DNA of 12,867 nt, taken from NCBI GenBank assembly GCA_030524065.1, contig JAUNHF010000016.1:2472-15338 (forward strand), in the 5' to 3' direction. Below the pieces are notes generated by a model. It was given only the letters and a program-made list of their open reading frames with translations. It made no database searches and was not told the DNA's origin. The translations under genes and the position numbers were made by a program. The stretch is from Deinococcus sp. GTDB lineage: Bacteria; Deinococcota; Deinococci; Deinococcales; Deinococcaceae. Below are positions 6,975-12,867 of the stretch, one piece after another; position 1 is the stretch's first letter; the number at the start of each line of letters is the position of its first letter.

Positions 6975-7925
6975 CTATTCGCCCATTTTGCCAGTTGCCG
7001 ACTTCCCTCCCAGTACGCGGCTGAGCGGCGGTGGTGTGGGTCCCTCAGCTACAGAAAGCAGTAGCGTGGCGGCCAGCACCAGTCCGGCGCCGAGCAGGGC
7101 CAGCAAGCCGGGTTTCTCTCCGAACAGTGCCAGGGCCAGCAGCCCCGCCACCACCGGCTCCAGGCTGGCAAGCACGCTGGCCTGGGTGGCGTTCAGGCGC
7201 CTGAGCCCCGCGCTGTAGAGCAAGTAGGCCAGGTAGGTGCAGAGCAGCGCCGTGGCGCCCAGCGCCAGCCAGGCGGCCGAGTTTTTGCTGGAAAATTCGG
7301 TCAGCGGCAGCAGGCCCAGCGCCCCTACCGGCATGGCGACCGCGTACAGGGCCGCCGACGAGTACCGGCTGAAAAACAGCTTGCCGTACAGGTAATACAG
7401 GCTGTAGCTAAAGCCACTGAGCAGGCCCCAGGTGAGTGCGGCGGGCGTGACCTGAATATGTTCCCCCCCGCCCATAGAGATCAGTGCGATACCGCCCAGC
7501 GTCAGCGCTGCGGCGCCCAGTTCGCGCAGGCCGGTGGGCTCGCGCAGCAGCAGCCACCCCCACAGGGCCACGAATGCGGGGGCGGTGTACAGCAGCACGC
7601 TCGCCAGACCGGCGCCGGCCGCCTGCACCGCCAGCTGGTAGGCGCCGTAAAAGAGGCTGACACCCAGAACCCCGAACAGCATGGTCCAGAGCAGGTCGCG
7701 GCCATGTGGAAAGGTGTCGCGGCGGGCGGCAGCGTGCAGCGCGAACAGTCCGCCTCCCAGTGCAGCCCGCCAGAAGGCCACTTCCAGTGGAGAGAGGCCG
7801 GCCTCCTGCGCATACTTTCCGAAGATGCCCAACAGACCCCACAGGCAGGCCGCCAGCACGATGCAGAGTGTGGCCGGCAGGACAAAGCGTGGTGCCGGCA
7901 CCTGTGCGAGTAAGGGGGAGCGCAT
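6975..7925 (-). CDS. EamA-type drug/metabolite transporter
   Basis: A 316-residue integral membrane protein with about ten transmembrane helices arranged as two EamA repeats (about residues 16-153 and 166-294), the usual size and build of the drug/metabolite transporter superfamily. Family hallmarks include the early [12 protein letters not shown] helix, [14 protein letters not shown] after it, and [19 protein letters not shown] at the end of the first half. This is mirrored by [19 protein letters not shown] near the end of the second half. Substrates in this family range from amino acids to drugs and nucleotides and cannot be read from sequence. A Pro/Gly-rich cytoplasmic tail of about 20 residues follows. 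ATG 7925 is chosen; a TTG at 7946 would add seven residues without a clear signal. The gene is convergent with the tetR-type gene, so a drug-efflux pairing is possible but unproven. Confidence 0.9.
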   Translation of the reverse strand: MRSPLLAQVPAPRFVLPATLCIVLAACLWGLLGIFGKYAQEAGLSPLEVAFWRAALGGGLFALHAAARRDTFPHGRDLLWTMLFGVLGVSLFYGAYQLAVQAAGAGLASVLLYTAPAFVALWGWLLLREPTGLRELGAAALTLGGIALISMGGGEHIQVTPAALTWGLLSGFSYSLYYLYGKLFFSRYSSAALYAVAMPVGALGLLPLTEFSSKNSAAWLALGATALLCTYLAYLLYSAGLRRLNATQASVLASLEPVVAGLLALALFGEKPGLLALLGAGLVLAATLLLSVAEGPTPPPLSRVLGGKSATGKMGE

Positions 7926-8290
7926 GCATAAGTATGTGAAATACAAGCGGTTTTGTGAAGGTCTATGCGGCTCCGTATTTGGCCGGGACGTGCTGGACCA
8001 CTGGGCCGGCGTGTGCCCCCCTGCCCCGGCCTTGATTTGTGGAGGTTGGCTTTAAATCTGAAGGCCCCATGAACGGCCTGACGGCCCCGGCGCCGAATAC
8101 GGTGTCGCAGACGGTCTCGCAGAAATCGGTCAGAAATGAGCCCTTCCATGAGAATCCTGATGAAATTTGCATTTGAGTTCAAAGATTAGTCTAGGCTAAA
8201 ACGCATAAGCGCCGTATAGGTGCATAGAAACGCCACTTTCCCAGAACTATTAAGGACGAGTAAAAGGAAGCCACGTACACTCGTTACTTG
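7926..8290. other. Divergent spacer with possible promoters
   Basis: A 365-base region between the EamA-type and LysM-NlpC/P60 genes, without a convincing gene. It includes a tandem 12 bp repeat, ACGGTGTCGCAG (8099-8110) and ACGGTCTCGCAG (8111-8122), one mismatch. The right half (about 8155-8262) is AT-rich and probably holds the promoter of the hydrolase gene. TTGAGT (8173-8178) with TAAAAC (8197-8202) is one candidate at 18-base spacing, and TACACT (8276-8281), 9 bases before the ATG, is another. Two small frames, 7924-8055 (+) and 7963-8172 (-), were examined and not accepted. Confidence 0.5.
8099..8122 (+). repeat. Tandem 12 bp direct repeat
   Basis: Two adjacent copies of ACGGTNTCGCAG (8099-8110 and 8111-8122) differ at one base. 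A partial third copy, TCGGTCAGAAA, follows at about 8126. It may be a regulator site array or a small local duplication. Confidence 0.55.
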
Positions 8291-8902
8291 ATGAAAGCAC
8301 TTCGCACCCTGCTGCTCTCGACAGTCACCCTGCTCGCCACCACCGCTTCGGCGGCCACCTACACCGTGAAGGCTGGCGACACCCTGTACAAGATCGCCCA
8401 GGCCCACGGTATGGGCGCCCAGCAGCTGATGCAGGCCAACGGCCTACGCTCAACCACCATTGAGATCGGTCAGCGTCTGCAGGTGAACGGTCAGGCCCGC
8501 AGCGTCGGCCCCACCGTGACTCCTGCGGGCGCCGGCAGCGCCACCGTGCGCACCGCTGCCAGCCGCTTCCTGGGCATTCCCTATCGTCTGGGCGGCACTG
8601 GCCGTGGCAGCATCGACTGCTCGTCTTACACCCAGCTGGTGTTCCGCAACATGGGCATCAGCATTCCTCGGACCACCGGCGGCCAGTGGAACACCGGCTA
8701 CGCTGTGAGCAGCCGCAACCTGCGCGCCGGCGACCTCGTGTTCTTCAACACGCTGGGCCGTGGAGTCAGCCACGTGGGCATCTACCTGGGCAATGACCAA
8801 ATGGCCAACGCCAACTCCTACTACGGCCGCTCGATGGTCGAGCGCATGTTCGGCAACGGCTACTGGGCCAGCCGCTACGTCGGTGCCCGCCGCGTGATGT
8901 AA
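8291..8902 (+). CDS. Secreted LysM and NlpC/P60 peptidoglycan hydrolase
   Basis: A 203-residue exported cell-wall enzyme. The signal peptide spans residues 1-21 (cleavage after ASA). One LysM domain (about 24-65, YTVKAGDTLYKIAQAHG...IEIGQRLQV) binds the glycan chains. A short linker (about 66-84) leads to an NlpC/P60 cysteine peptidase domain (about 85-203) that cuts peptide cross-links, typically between D-iGlu and diaminopimelate or a similar diamino acid. The catalytic Cys is C110 in DCSS and the His is H161 in VSHVGIYLG. The third residue, 12 positions later, is N173 rather than the common His; Asn is tolerated in related papain-like enzymes. ATG 8291 is used, with a TTG just before it. 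No clear Shine-Dalgarno sequence. A strong terminator follows 28 bases after the stop. Confidence 0.93.
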   Translation: MKALRTLLLSTVTLLATTASAATYTVKAGDTLYKIAQAHGMGAQQLMQANGLRSTTIEIGQRLQVNGQARSVGPTVTPAGAGSATVRTAASRFLGIPYRLGGTGRGSIDCSSYTQLVFRNMGISIPRTTGGQWNTGYAVSSRNLRAGDLVFFNTLGRGVSHVGIYLGNDQMANANSYYGRSMVERMFGNGYWASRYVGARRVM

Positions 8903-8930
8903 ATTTAAACCTTAGAATTTTTCTGAGTGG

Positions 8931-8970
8931 GTGCTGCTTCCTGGGTGCGGGAAGCAGCACTTTCCTTTTT
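8931..8970 (+). terminator. Intrinsic terminator of hydrolase gene
   Basis: GTGCTGCTTCC (8931-8941) pairs perfectly with GGAAGCAGCAC (8950-8960) around an 8-base loop, followed by a T-rich tail (TTTCCTTTTT). This is a textbook rho-independent terminator on the plus strand. Confidence 0.85.
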
Positions 8971-8988
8971 GCTTTTGGTTGCTTTTGG
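8969..8988. repeat. Tandem 10 bp repeat after terminator
   Basis: Two perfect adjacent copies of TTGCTTTTGG lie in the spacer between the terminator and the end of the UDG gene. A small hairpin, CCTGTA with TACAGG (9008-9023), follows 2 bases beyond the UDG stop codon. Neither has an assigned function. Confidence 0.5.
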
Positions 8989-9024
8989 CGGTAGCGCCTG
9001 CCCACGCCCTGTATACCTACAGGC

Positions 9025-9702
9025 TTAGAATAGCGGAAGCTGGCCTTCCGGAGCAGCCGGCTGCAACGGGAAAGGCCGCTCGCCCCGCAGCACGCCGGCC
9101 ACTTCCTGGATATCTTCCCAGGTCAGGCTTTTGGGGCCGCCCTTGACGCGGGTGTCGTTGCGGAGCAGGTAAGCGGGGTGGAACATGGGCATCAGGGCGG
9201 CGGTGGCCCCACTGCCGGGCAACTGGTAAGGGTGCCACTGGCCCCGCAGCCGCGTGATGCCCTGCGGCGTCCCCAGCAGGTGCCGCGTGGGAGTGTTGCC
9301 CATGGTGATGATGACTTTGGGCCGCAGCAGCGCCAGCTGCCGGTCCAGCCACAGTTCGGTGCAGGTCTGGGCCTCGGCAGGGGTCGGGGCGCGGTTGGCC
9401 GGCGGGCGGCACTTGACGATGTTAGTGATGTACGTGTCGCTGCGGCTCAGCCCCACACCCGCCAGAATGCGGTCCAGCAGCTGCCCGGCGCGGCCCACGA
9501 AGGGGCGGCCCGTGCGGTCCTCGTCGCCGCCGGGGCCTTCACCGATAATCAGCAGGTCGGCGGCGGGATTGCCGTCGGCCACCACCACTTGCAAGCAGCC
9601 GGCCCGCAGCGCGCAGGCATGGCAGGCCTTGTTTTCGCGTTCCAGCCCGTCCAGGGCGTGCAGGTCCGGCGCCCACAGGTCGGCGCGGTCAGGAATGGTC
9701 AT
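9025..9702 (-). CDS. Family 4 uracil-DNA glycosylase
   Basis: A 225-residue DNA repair enzyme that removes uracil, from cytosine deamination or misincorporation, to start base excision repair. Family 4 enzymes carry a 4Fe-4S cluster. The expected cysteines are present: C27-x2-C30, C98 and C114, with the last two 16 apart as in the Thermus enzyme. The catalytic motif [24 protein letters not shown] (54-77) and the second motif FHPAYLLR (174-181) are intact, as is [14 protein letters not shown] (93-106). An extra cysteine, C36, lies outside the usual set. The start ATG 9702 has a -10 box 7 bases upstream and no Shine-Dalgarno sequence. It is divergent from the DUF2227-type gene. Not an SOS or radiation-response gene as far as the sequence shows: no palindromic desiccation/radiation motif was seen. 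Confidence 0.95.
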   Translation of the reverse strand: MTIPDRADLWAPDLHALDGLERENKACHACALRAGCLQVVVADGNPAADLLIIGEGPGGDEDRTGRPFVGRAGQLLDRILAGVGLSRSDTYITNIVKCRPPANRAPTPAEAQTCTELWLDRQLALLRPKVIITMGNTPTRHLLGTPQGITRLRGQWHPYQLPGSGATAALMPMFHPAYLLRNDTRVKGGPKSLTWEDIQEVAGVLRGERPFPLQPAAPEGQLPLF

Positions 9703-9709
9703 GGGGCTC

Positions 9710-9715
9710 AGCCTA
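9710..9715 (-). promoter_or_regulatory. -10 box TAGGCT of UDG gene
   Basis: On the minus strand TAGGCT is followed by 7 bases and then ATG 9702, consistent with a leaderless transcript. Confidence 0.45.
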
Positions 9716-9773
9716 GCCCAAAGCGGTGCGCGGCGCCGGTGCCGAAGTTCGCATTATTCCCTGCCACACGGCA

Positions 9774-9779
9774 TAGTGT
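9774..9779 (+). promoter_or_regulatory. -10 box TAGTGT supporting GTG 9785 start
   Basis: TAGTGT is followed by 5 bases and then GTG 9785. It covers the alternative GTG at 9776, so the promoter and that upstream start could not both be used. Confidence 0.35.
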
Positions 9780-9784
9780 TGCCG

Positions 9785-10297
9785 GTGCCGAGCGGACGCG
9801 TTCACAACTCCATCAACATGGCGGTGTACGCCGTGCTCGCCGCTGGCGCCATCTGGGCTTCCCGCGAAGGGCTGGTGACGCTGACCCAGACCCAGACCCT
9901 GCACTTTTCGCTGGGCTTTCTGGCCGGCACGTTTTTGCTCTCTCCCGACTTGGACCTGTCCGAGCAGGGGGTCAATTCCAAGCGCAACTGGGGCTTTCTG
10001 GGGCCGCTGTGGGTGCCATACGGCATGGTCTTCAGCCACCGGGGCCTGTCACACACCTGGCTGATCGGCCCGCTGACCCGCCTGGCCTACCTCGCCATTC
10101 TGGTCTTTTTGGTGGTGGGCGTGCTGTGCACCTTCTGGCCGGGGGTGCAGCTGCCCGCCCTGCCCGACCCCATCGAGTGGAAGGTGCTGGTGCCGGTCAC
10201 GTCCGGGTATTTCCTGAGCCAGTGGCTGCACCTGATTGCAGACGGCATACGCCCCGACCACGGGCTGCGGCGGGTGCGGCGGCGCCGGCGGTCCTAG
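9785..10297 (+). CDS. DUF2227-type putative metal-binding membrane protein
   Basis: A 170-residue protein resembling the DUF2227 family of predicted metal-dependent membrane proteins, related in pattern to other H/D-rich membrane hydrolases. Conserved metal-type residues are visible: H7 in SGRVH, D55 and D57 in SPDLDL, H85 and H90 in FSHRGLSH, and H149 with D153 in LHLIADG. About three membrane segments are likely (around residues 12-25, 40-53 and 98-118), and a fourth near 133-150 is possible. A basic tail ends the chain (RRVRRRRRS). No substrate is known. GTG 9785 is chosen because the family usually starts at M-x-SG-R/K-x-H and a -10 box precedes it. GTG 9776 or TTG 9779 would add two or three residues. 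The gene is divergent from UDG, with back-to-back starts 82 bases apart. Confidence 0.8.
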   Translation: MPSGRVHNSINMAVYAVLAAGAIWASREGLVTLTQTQTLHFSLGFLAGTFLLSPDLDLSEQGVNSKRNWGFLGPLWVPYGMVFSHRGLSHTWLIGPLTRLAYLAILVFLVVGVLCTFWPGVQLPALPDPIEWKVLVPVTSGYFLSQWLHLIADGIRPDHGLRRVRRRRRS

Positions 10298-10355
10298 GCA
10301 GCGCAGAAGCGGGCCGCTGCGGCAGCTTGGGCACCGAAAAGACCGCTGGGCCCTC

Positions 10356-10395
10356 AAAAAAGGAGCCGGGCGCAGTGCGTGACCGGCCCGGCTCC
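10356..10395 (-). terminator. Intrinsic terminator of stalk/PKD gene
   Basis: GGAGCCGGGC (10362-10371) pairs with GCCCGGCTCC (10386-10395). On the minus strand the stem is followed by six T residues (10356-10361). It lies just downstream of the stop at 10415. On the plus strand the same hairpin has no T-tract but may still stop the convergent gene. Confidence 0.8.
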
Positions 10396-10414
10396 CTGTG
10401 CCCTCAGGGGGCGC

Positions 10415-12298
10415 TCAGGGCTGATACCACTTGTAGGTGTTTTGCGGCAGACGGTAAAAGACCAGATTGACCGGCAGGGCGCTGCCGTTGGACGGCATAA
10501 ACTCGATGCGCACCCGGTCGGACTTGGCGCGCCACAGCAGCTGCGGCTCGTTGGGGGTCAGGGCGTTGCCCTCACGCGGCAATTTGATCACCTGGGTCAG
10601 GTCGCCGTCGGTGATGCGCATGGCACCCCGGTACAGGCCCCCACGCGGACTGAGCGCGATGGCCGTATTCGCCGCGCCGGTGAACTCCATGTCGTACAGC
10701 ACGCCATAGTTACCGGCCAGGCGCTGGGTGCTGCCGGTGACCGAATCGCGGCCGGTGATGACCGGATCGTGCTGACCGTCGCCGATCACCACGCGGGCGG
10801 GCAGCTGGGTCAGCGCCGTGCTCATCGGGCGGTCGGCGCCCGCAAAGGTGCCGCGCTGGTGCCGGCCGTCCAGCGGAAGGTAGGGCAGCGAACGCAGCAC
10901 CGGATCGCTGAGGGTCAGGCCGTCTTCCAGCATCACGAAGCTGACGGCCACCCGGCCACTGCTGACGATGTCCTGCAAGATGCTGACGCCGTGGCCCTGG
11001 CTCAGGGTGGGGCTGACATACAGGGCACTGAGGCCGCCGGGCGGCAGGTTCACGGCGCTGCGGGCCGGGCTGGCGAAATAGTCCATCAGCGTGACCTGGC
11101 CCAGAATGCCCTCTACGCGGCTGGGCGCCGTTTCGCCCTGACGGGACACCTGCACACTGACCGGGCGGCTTTCGAGGTTGCGGGCCACGATGTACATCCG
11201 CGCCGGGCGGCCCAGGTCGTTGACGTGGTAACCCAGCAGCCTCGCCTCGCCGCTGACCTGGTCCTGGTAAAGCACGCCGCTCTGGCGGGGCTTTTCGGGG
11301 CTGTCGCTGAACAGCAGCGGAAGATTCCTGGGCGCCCCCTGATTCATGGTGAGCGCGGGGTAGTTCAGCACGCGGCCGTCTGCAAAGCGGTCGCCGATCT
11401 GCCCGTAGCGCAGCGCGTAGGTGACCGGTGTTTCGGCTGCCGGGCCCGCGACCCGGATGGTGCGGGTGTAGGTGGAAGAAGTTTGCCCGCGCCCGTTGGT
11501 GACCTGGAGGCTGACCGGATAGTTGCCGGGCGCCCAGTACACGTCCTGCCGCCCGGTCCAGTTGCGCGACGCGATGCCGCCACCTTCGGGGTCGTAGGAG
11601 TATTCGGTAAAGACCACCCGTTCACCGGGGGCGTAGGTGGCCTTGTCGGTAGAGAAGCGGGCCTGGGGCGCGGCGAGCTGCGGCGCGGCCGGCGCTGGAC
11701 TGGCCGGGAACGGACTGGCTGGCGCCGGGGCACTTGGGGCGGTGGTGGGCCTGACCGGCACTGCGGCACCGGGGACCACTCCCGGAACGGTAGCAGGCTG
11801 CGGTGCCCGCGCTGGGGGAACAAAGGCTCCCCGGGGCTGGGCGGTCAGCAGCAGTGAGTCGCCGGCACCGCTGCTGAGTTGCCCACCCAGGCCGGCGGCG
11901 ATAACCCGCGCCGCAACATACAGCTTGCCTTCCAAGACGGCCACGCTGCCGGCTTCCTGAACCTGCCCGCCGGCCGTGGCGTAGCCACTGTCCAGGTCCA
12001 CCGACAGGTCGCCGCCCACCACGCTGACAACGTTGCCGCTGCGGGTCAGGTGGTAGCCCAGCAGCAGGACAGTGTCGTTCAGGGGCAGCATGGTGCGGCC
12101 ACTGACCACCTGCGGCGCGGCGATATTGGCGCTGCGGCCATTGATCTGTACGCTAGATTCGCCGGTGCTAAAGCTCAGTTGCAGCTGCGCCGCTGCGGCA
12201 CCCCACAGGCCCAGGCCCAGGCTGAGCAGTCCAGGTCGCAGCCACGCGGCCACGCGGGTCAGGCGGCGGGAGACAGGCATTTGCGGGCGAAGACACAT
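10415..12298 (-). CDS. Secreted stalk-domain and PKD-like protein
   Basis: A 627-residue exported protein. A long N-terminal signal (hydrophobic core about residues 20-36, cleavage after AAA/AQ near 38) leads to a copper amine oxidase N-terminal-type stalk domain (about 40-153). That domain contains the usual hydrophobic strands and SGRTMLPLNDTVLLLGYHL. A Pro/Ala-rich linker (about 155-212) joins a PKD-like beta-sandwich (about 213-285; TYAPGERVVFTEYSYDPEGG...GNYPVSLQVTNGRGQTSS). The remaining 340 or so residues are beta-rich and I do not recognise them. There is no oxidase catalytic domain, so the name does not imply amine oxidase activity. A structural or adhesive envelope role is inferred. 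ATG 12298 is used, with a -10-like box 5 bases upstream. ATG 12280 (MPVSRRL) would shorten the signal region. Ends at a clear terminator. Confidence 0.85.
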   Translation of the reverse strand: MCLRPQMPVSRRLTRVAAWLRPGLLSLGLGLWGAAAAQLQLSFSTGESSVQINGRSANIAAPQVVSGRTMLPLNDTVLLLGYHLTRSGNVVSVVGGDLSVDLDSGYATAGGQVQEAGSVAVLEGKLYVAARVIAAGLGGQLSSGAGDSLLLTAQPRGAFVPPARAPQPATVPGVVPGAAVPVRPTTAPSAPAPASPFPASPAPAAPQLAAPQARFSTDKATYAPGERVVFTEYSYDPEGGGIASRNWTGRQDVYWAPGNYPVSLQVTNGRGQTSSTYTRTIRVAGPAAETPVTYALRYGQIGDRFADGRVLNYPALTMNQGAPRNLPLLFSDSPEKPRQSGVLYQDQVSGEARLLGYHVNDLGRPARMYIVARNLESRPVSVQVSRQGETAPSRVEGILGQVTLMDYFASPARSAVNLPPGGLSALYVSPTLSQGHGVSILQDIVSSGRVAVSFVMLEDGLTLSDPVLRSLPYLPLDGRHQRGTFAGADRPMSTALTQLPARVVIGDGQHDPVITGRDSVTGSTQRLAGNYGVLYDMEFTGAANTAIALSPRGGLYRGAMRITDGDLTQVIKLPREGNALTPNEPQLLWRAKSDRVRIEFMPSNGSALPVNLVFYRLPQNTYKWYQP

Positions 12299-12303
12299 AA
12301 GGC

Positions 12304-12331
12304 TCAGTATGCCCGCCCAAGCTGATTTGAA
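12304..12331 (-). promoter_or_regulatory. Predicted promoter of stalk/PKD gene
   Basis: On the minus strand TTCAAA (12326-12331) and TACTGA (12304-12309) are separated by 16 bases, and the -10 box ends 5 bases before ATG 12298. The final T of TANNNT is missing. If real, the mRNA is leaderless and the upstream gene is a separate unit. Confidence 0.35.
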
Positions 12332-12356
12332 CCTTCACTTCAGATTGAAGCGGCGG

Positions 12357-12867
12357 CTAAGCGGAGGGGGAGGGCCCGGCTGGCTGGCGGCGGCCTAACG
12401 TCCAGAGCCAGGCCGCATTTACCGCCCAGGCAAGCGCCATGACGGCCAGCGGCCAGGAGCCGCTTAGGCCGGGCAGTGATCTGGGCCAGCCGGCTGCCGG
12501 CCACAGCGCCCGCGGCCAGGGCAGGTCTGCGCCGGCGGGCAGCGCCCGGCCAGCGGTCCAGGCCACAGCCGCCGTCACGAAGGCCAGCAGCAGCAGGCCA
12601 CCCCAGACCCTGTCCAGCAGGCCGCTGCCCGGCAGCACCCAGGCCAGTGGGTCGCGCCCAGGGTGCTGGGCAGGCAGGGGGCTGTTCCAGTGGCGCAGTC
12701 CCGGCTTCCCTAGGCGTTCTGCCGGGTCCGCCAAGTCGGCGGCGACGCGGCGCGGAAGCAGGCACAGCAGGAGTGCTGCCAGGGTCAGGCCCTCGGCCAG
12801 CCACAGCAGGGCCCAGGGATGCAGCCGGCCCTGCTGCGCCTCTGCCGCGATCAGGCGCAGTTGCCCG
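12357..12867 (-). CDS. Membrane protein, C-terminal part, partial
   Basis: The frame is open from the right edge to TAG at 12357-12359, about 169 residues, so the N-terminus lies outside the window. At least three hydrophobic segments are visible: HPWALLWLAEGLTLAALLLCLLP near the left of the fragment, LDRVWGGLLLLAFVTAAVAWTAG in the middle, and SWPLAVMALAWAVNAAWLWTLG near the end. A short Pro/Ser tail follows (QPAGPSPSA). A charged, Pro-rich loop lies between the first and second segments. I do not recognise the family. Its stop is 58 bases before the stalk/PKD start on the same strand, so co-transcription is possible, although that gene seems to have its own promoter. Its TTG at 12734 is not needed as a start because the frame continues upstream. 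Confidence 0.65.
   Translation of the reverse strand, partial: GQLRLIAAEAQQGRLHPWALLWLAEGLTLAALLLCLLPRRVAADLADPAERLGKPGLRHWNSPLPAQHPGRDPLAWVLPGSGLLDRVWGGLLLLAFVTAAVAWTAGRALPAGADLPWPRALWPAAGWPRSLPGLSGSWPLAVMALAWAVNAAWLWTLGRRQPAGPSPSA

Noticed and set aside
7924..8055. 43-residue frame starting [10 protein letters not shown]
   Set aside because: A good purine-rich stretch (AAGGGGGAG) precedes its ATG, but that stretch is also the antisense of the EamA-type N-terminus and the composition of the frame is not convincing. Kept only as a possibility.
7963..8172. 69-residue minus-strand frame starting MQISSGF
   Set aside because: Several TANNNT-like boxes lie upstream but at the wrong distance (10 bases or more), and the sequence has no recognisable features.
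9178..10470. Plus-strand open frame of 430 codons
   Set aside because: It overlaps UDG antisense and the DUF2227-type gene in another frame, and its composition is that of a shadow frame.
10379..11857. Long plus-strand open frame of 492 codons
   Set aside because: It lies antisense to the stalk/PKD gene, has an odd composition rich in Ala, Gly, His, Gln and Arg, and no recognisable domain. High-GC genes commonly leave such open antisense frames.

Overview
This 12.9 kb window is high-GC bacterial DNA that looks like a chromosomal core region of a Deinococcus-type organism. The assignment is inferred from three things. The proteins (long-form HPF, family 4 UDG, stalk/PKD secreted protein) have the flavour of that group. 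The GC content is high. A TANNNT -10 box sits 5-7 nt before eight start codons, which matches the leaderless transcription known to be common in Deinococcus. No rRNA, tRNA, CRISPR array, insertion sequence, prophage gene or recognisable defence system was found, and the content is mostly housekeeping and envelope genes.

Layout. Positions 1-473 hold no confident gene but contain several inverted repeats. A PhoU-like gene (474-1133, +) ends at a strong bidirectional terminator shared with a convergent small acidic hypothetical gene (1218-1421, -). A metallophosphoesterase (1510-2220, +), two small secreted proteins (2298-2798 and 2873-3379, +) and argS (3419-5248, +) follow, each with its own apparent leaderless promoter. 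An AT-rich near-perfect palindrome lies between argS and the convergent long-form hpf (5337-5906, -).

A divergent control region (5907-6175) separates hpf, which has a classical promoter, a leader of about 107 nt and a good Shine-Dalgarno site, from a TetR-type regulator (6176-6916, +) with a candidate autoregulatory palindrome. Then come a convergent EamA-type transporter (6975-7925, -), a 365 nt divergent spacer, a secreted LysM-NlpC/P60 hydrolase (8291-8902, +) with a terminator, a family 4 uracil-DNA glycosylase (9025-9702, -), and a divergent putative metal-binding membrane protein of DUF2227 type (9785-10297, +). The window closes with a large secreted stalk/PKD protein (10415-12298, -) with its own terminator, and the C-terminal part of a membrane protein that runs off the right edge (12357-12867, -).

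How it works together. Most genes appear to be single transcription units and no clear multi-gene operon is visible. The themes are translation and its shutdown (argS, hpf), DNA repair (UDG), phosphate control (PhoU-like) and the cell envelope or secretion (LysM-NlpC/P60, stalk protein, two small secreted proteins). No convincing new multi-gene system was found. The best leads are the uniform leaderless start architecture, the small acidic gene, the palindrome between argS and hpf, the TetR operator candidate and the structured 5' region.
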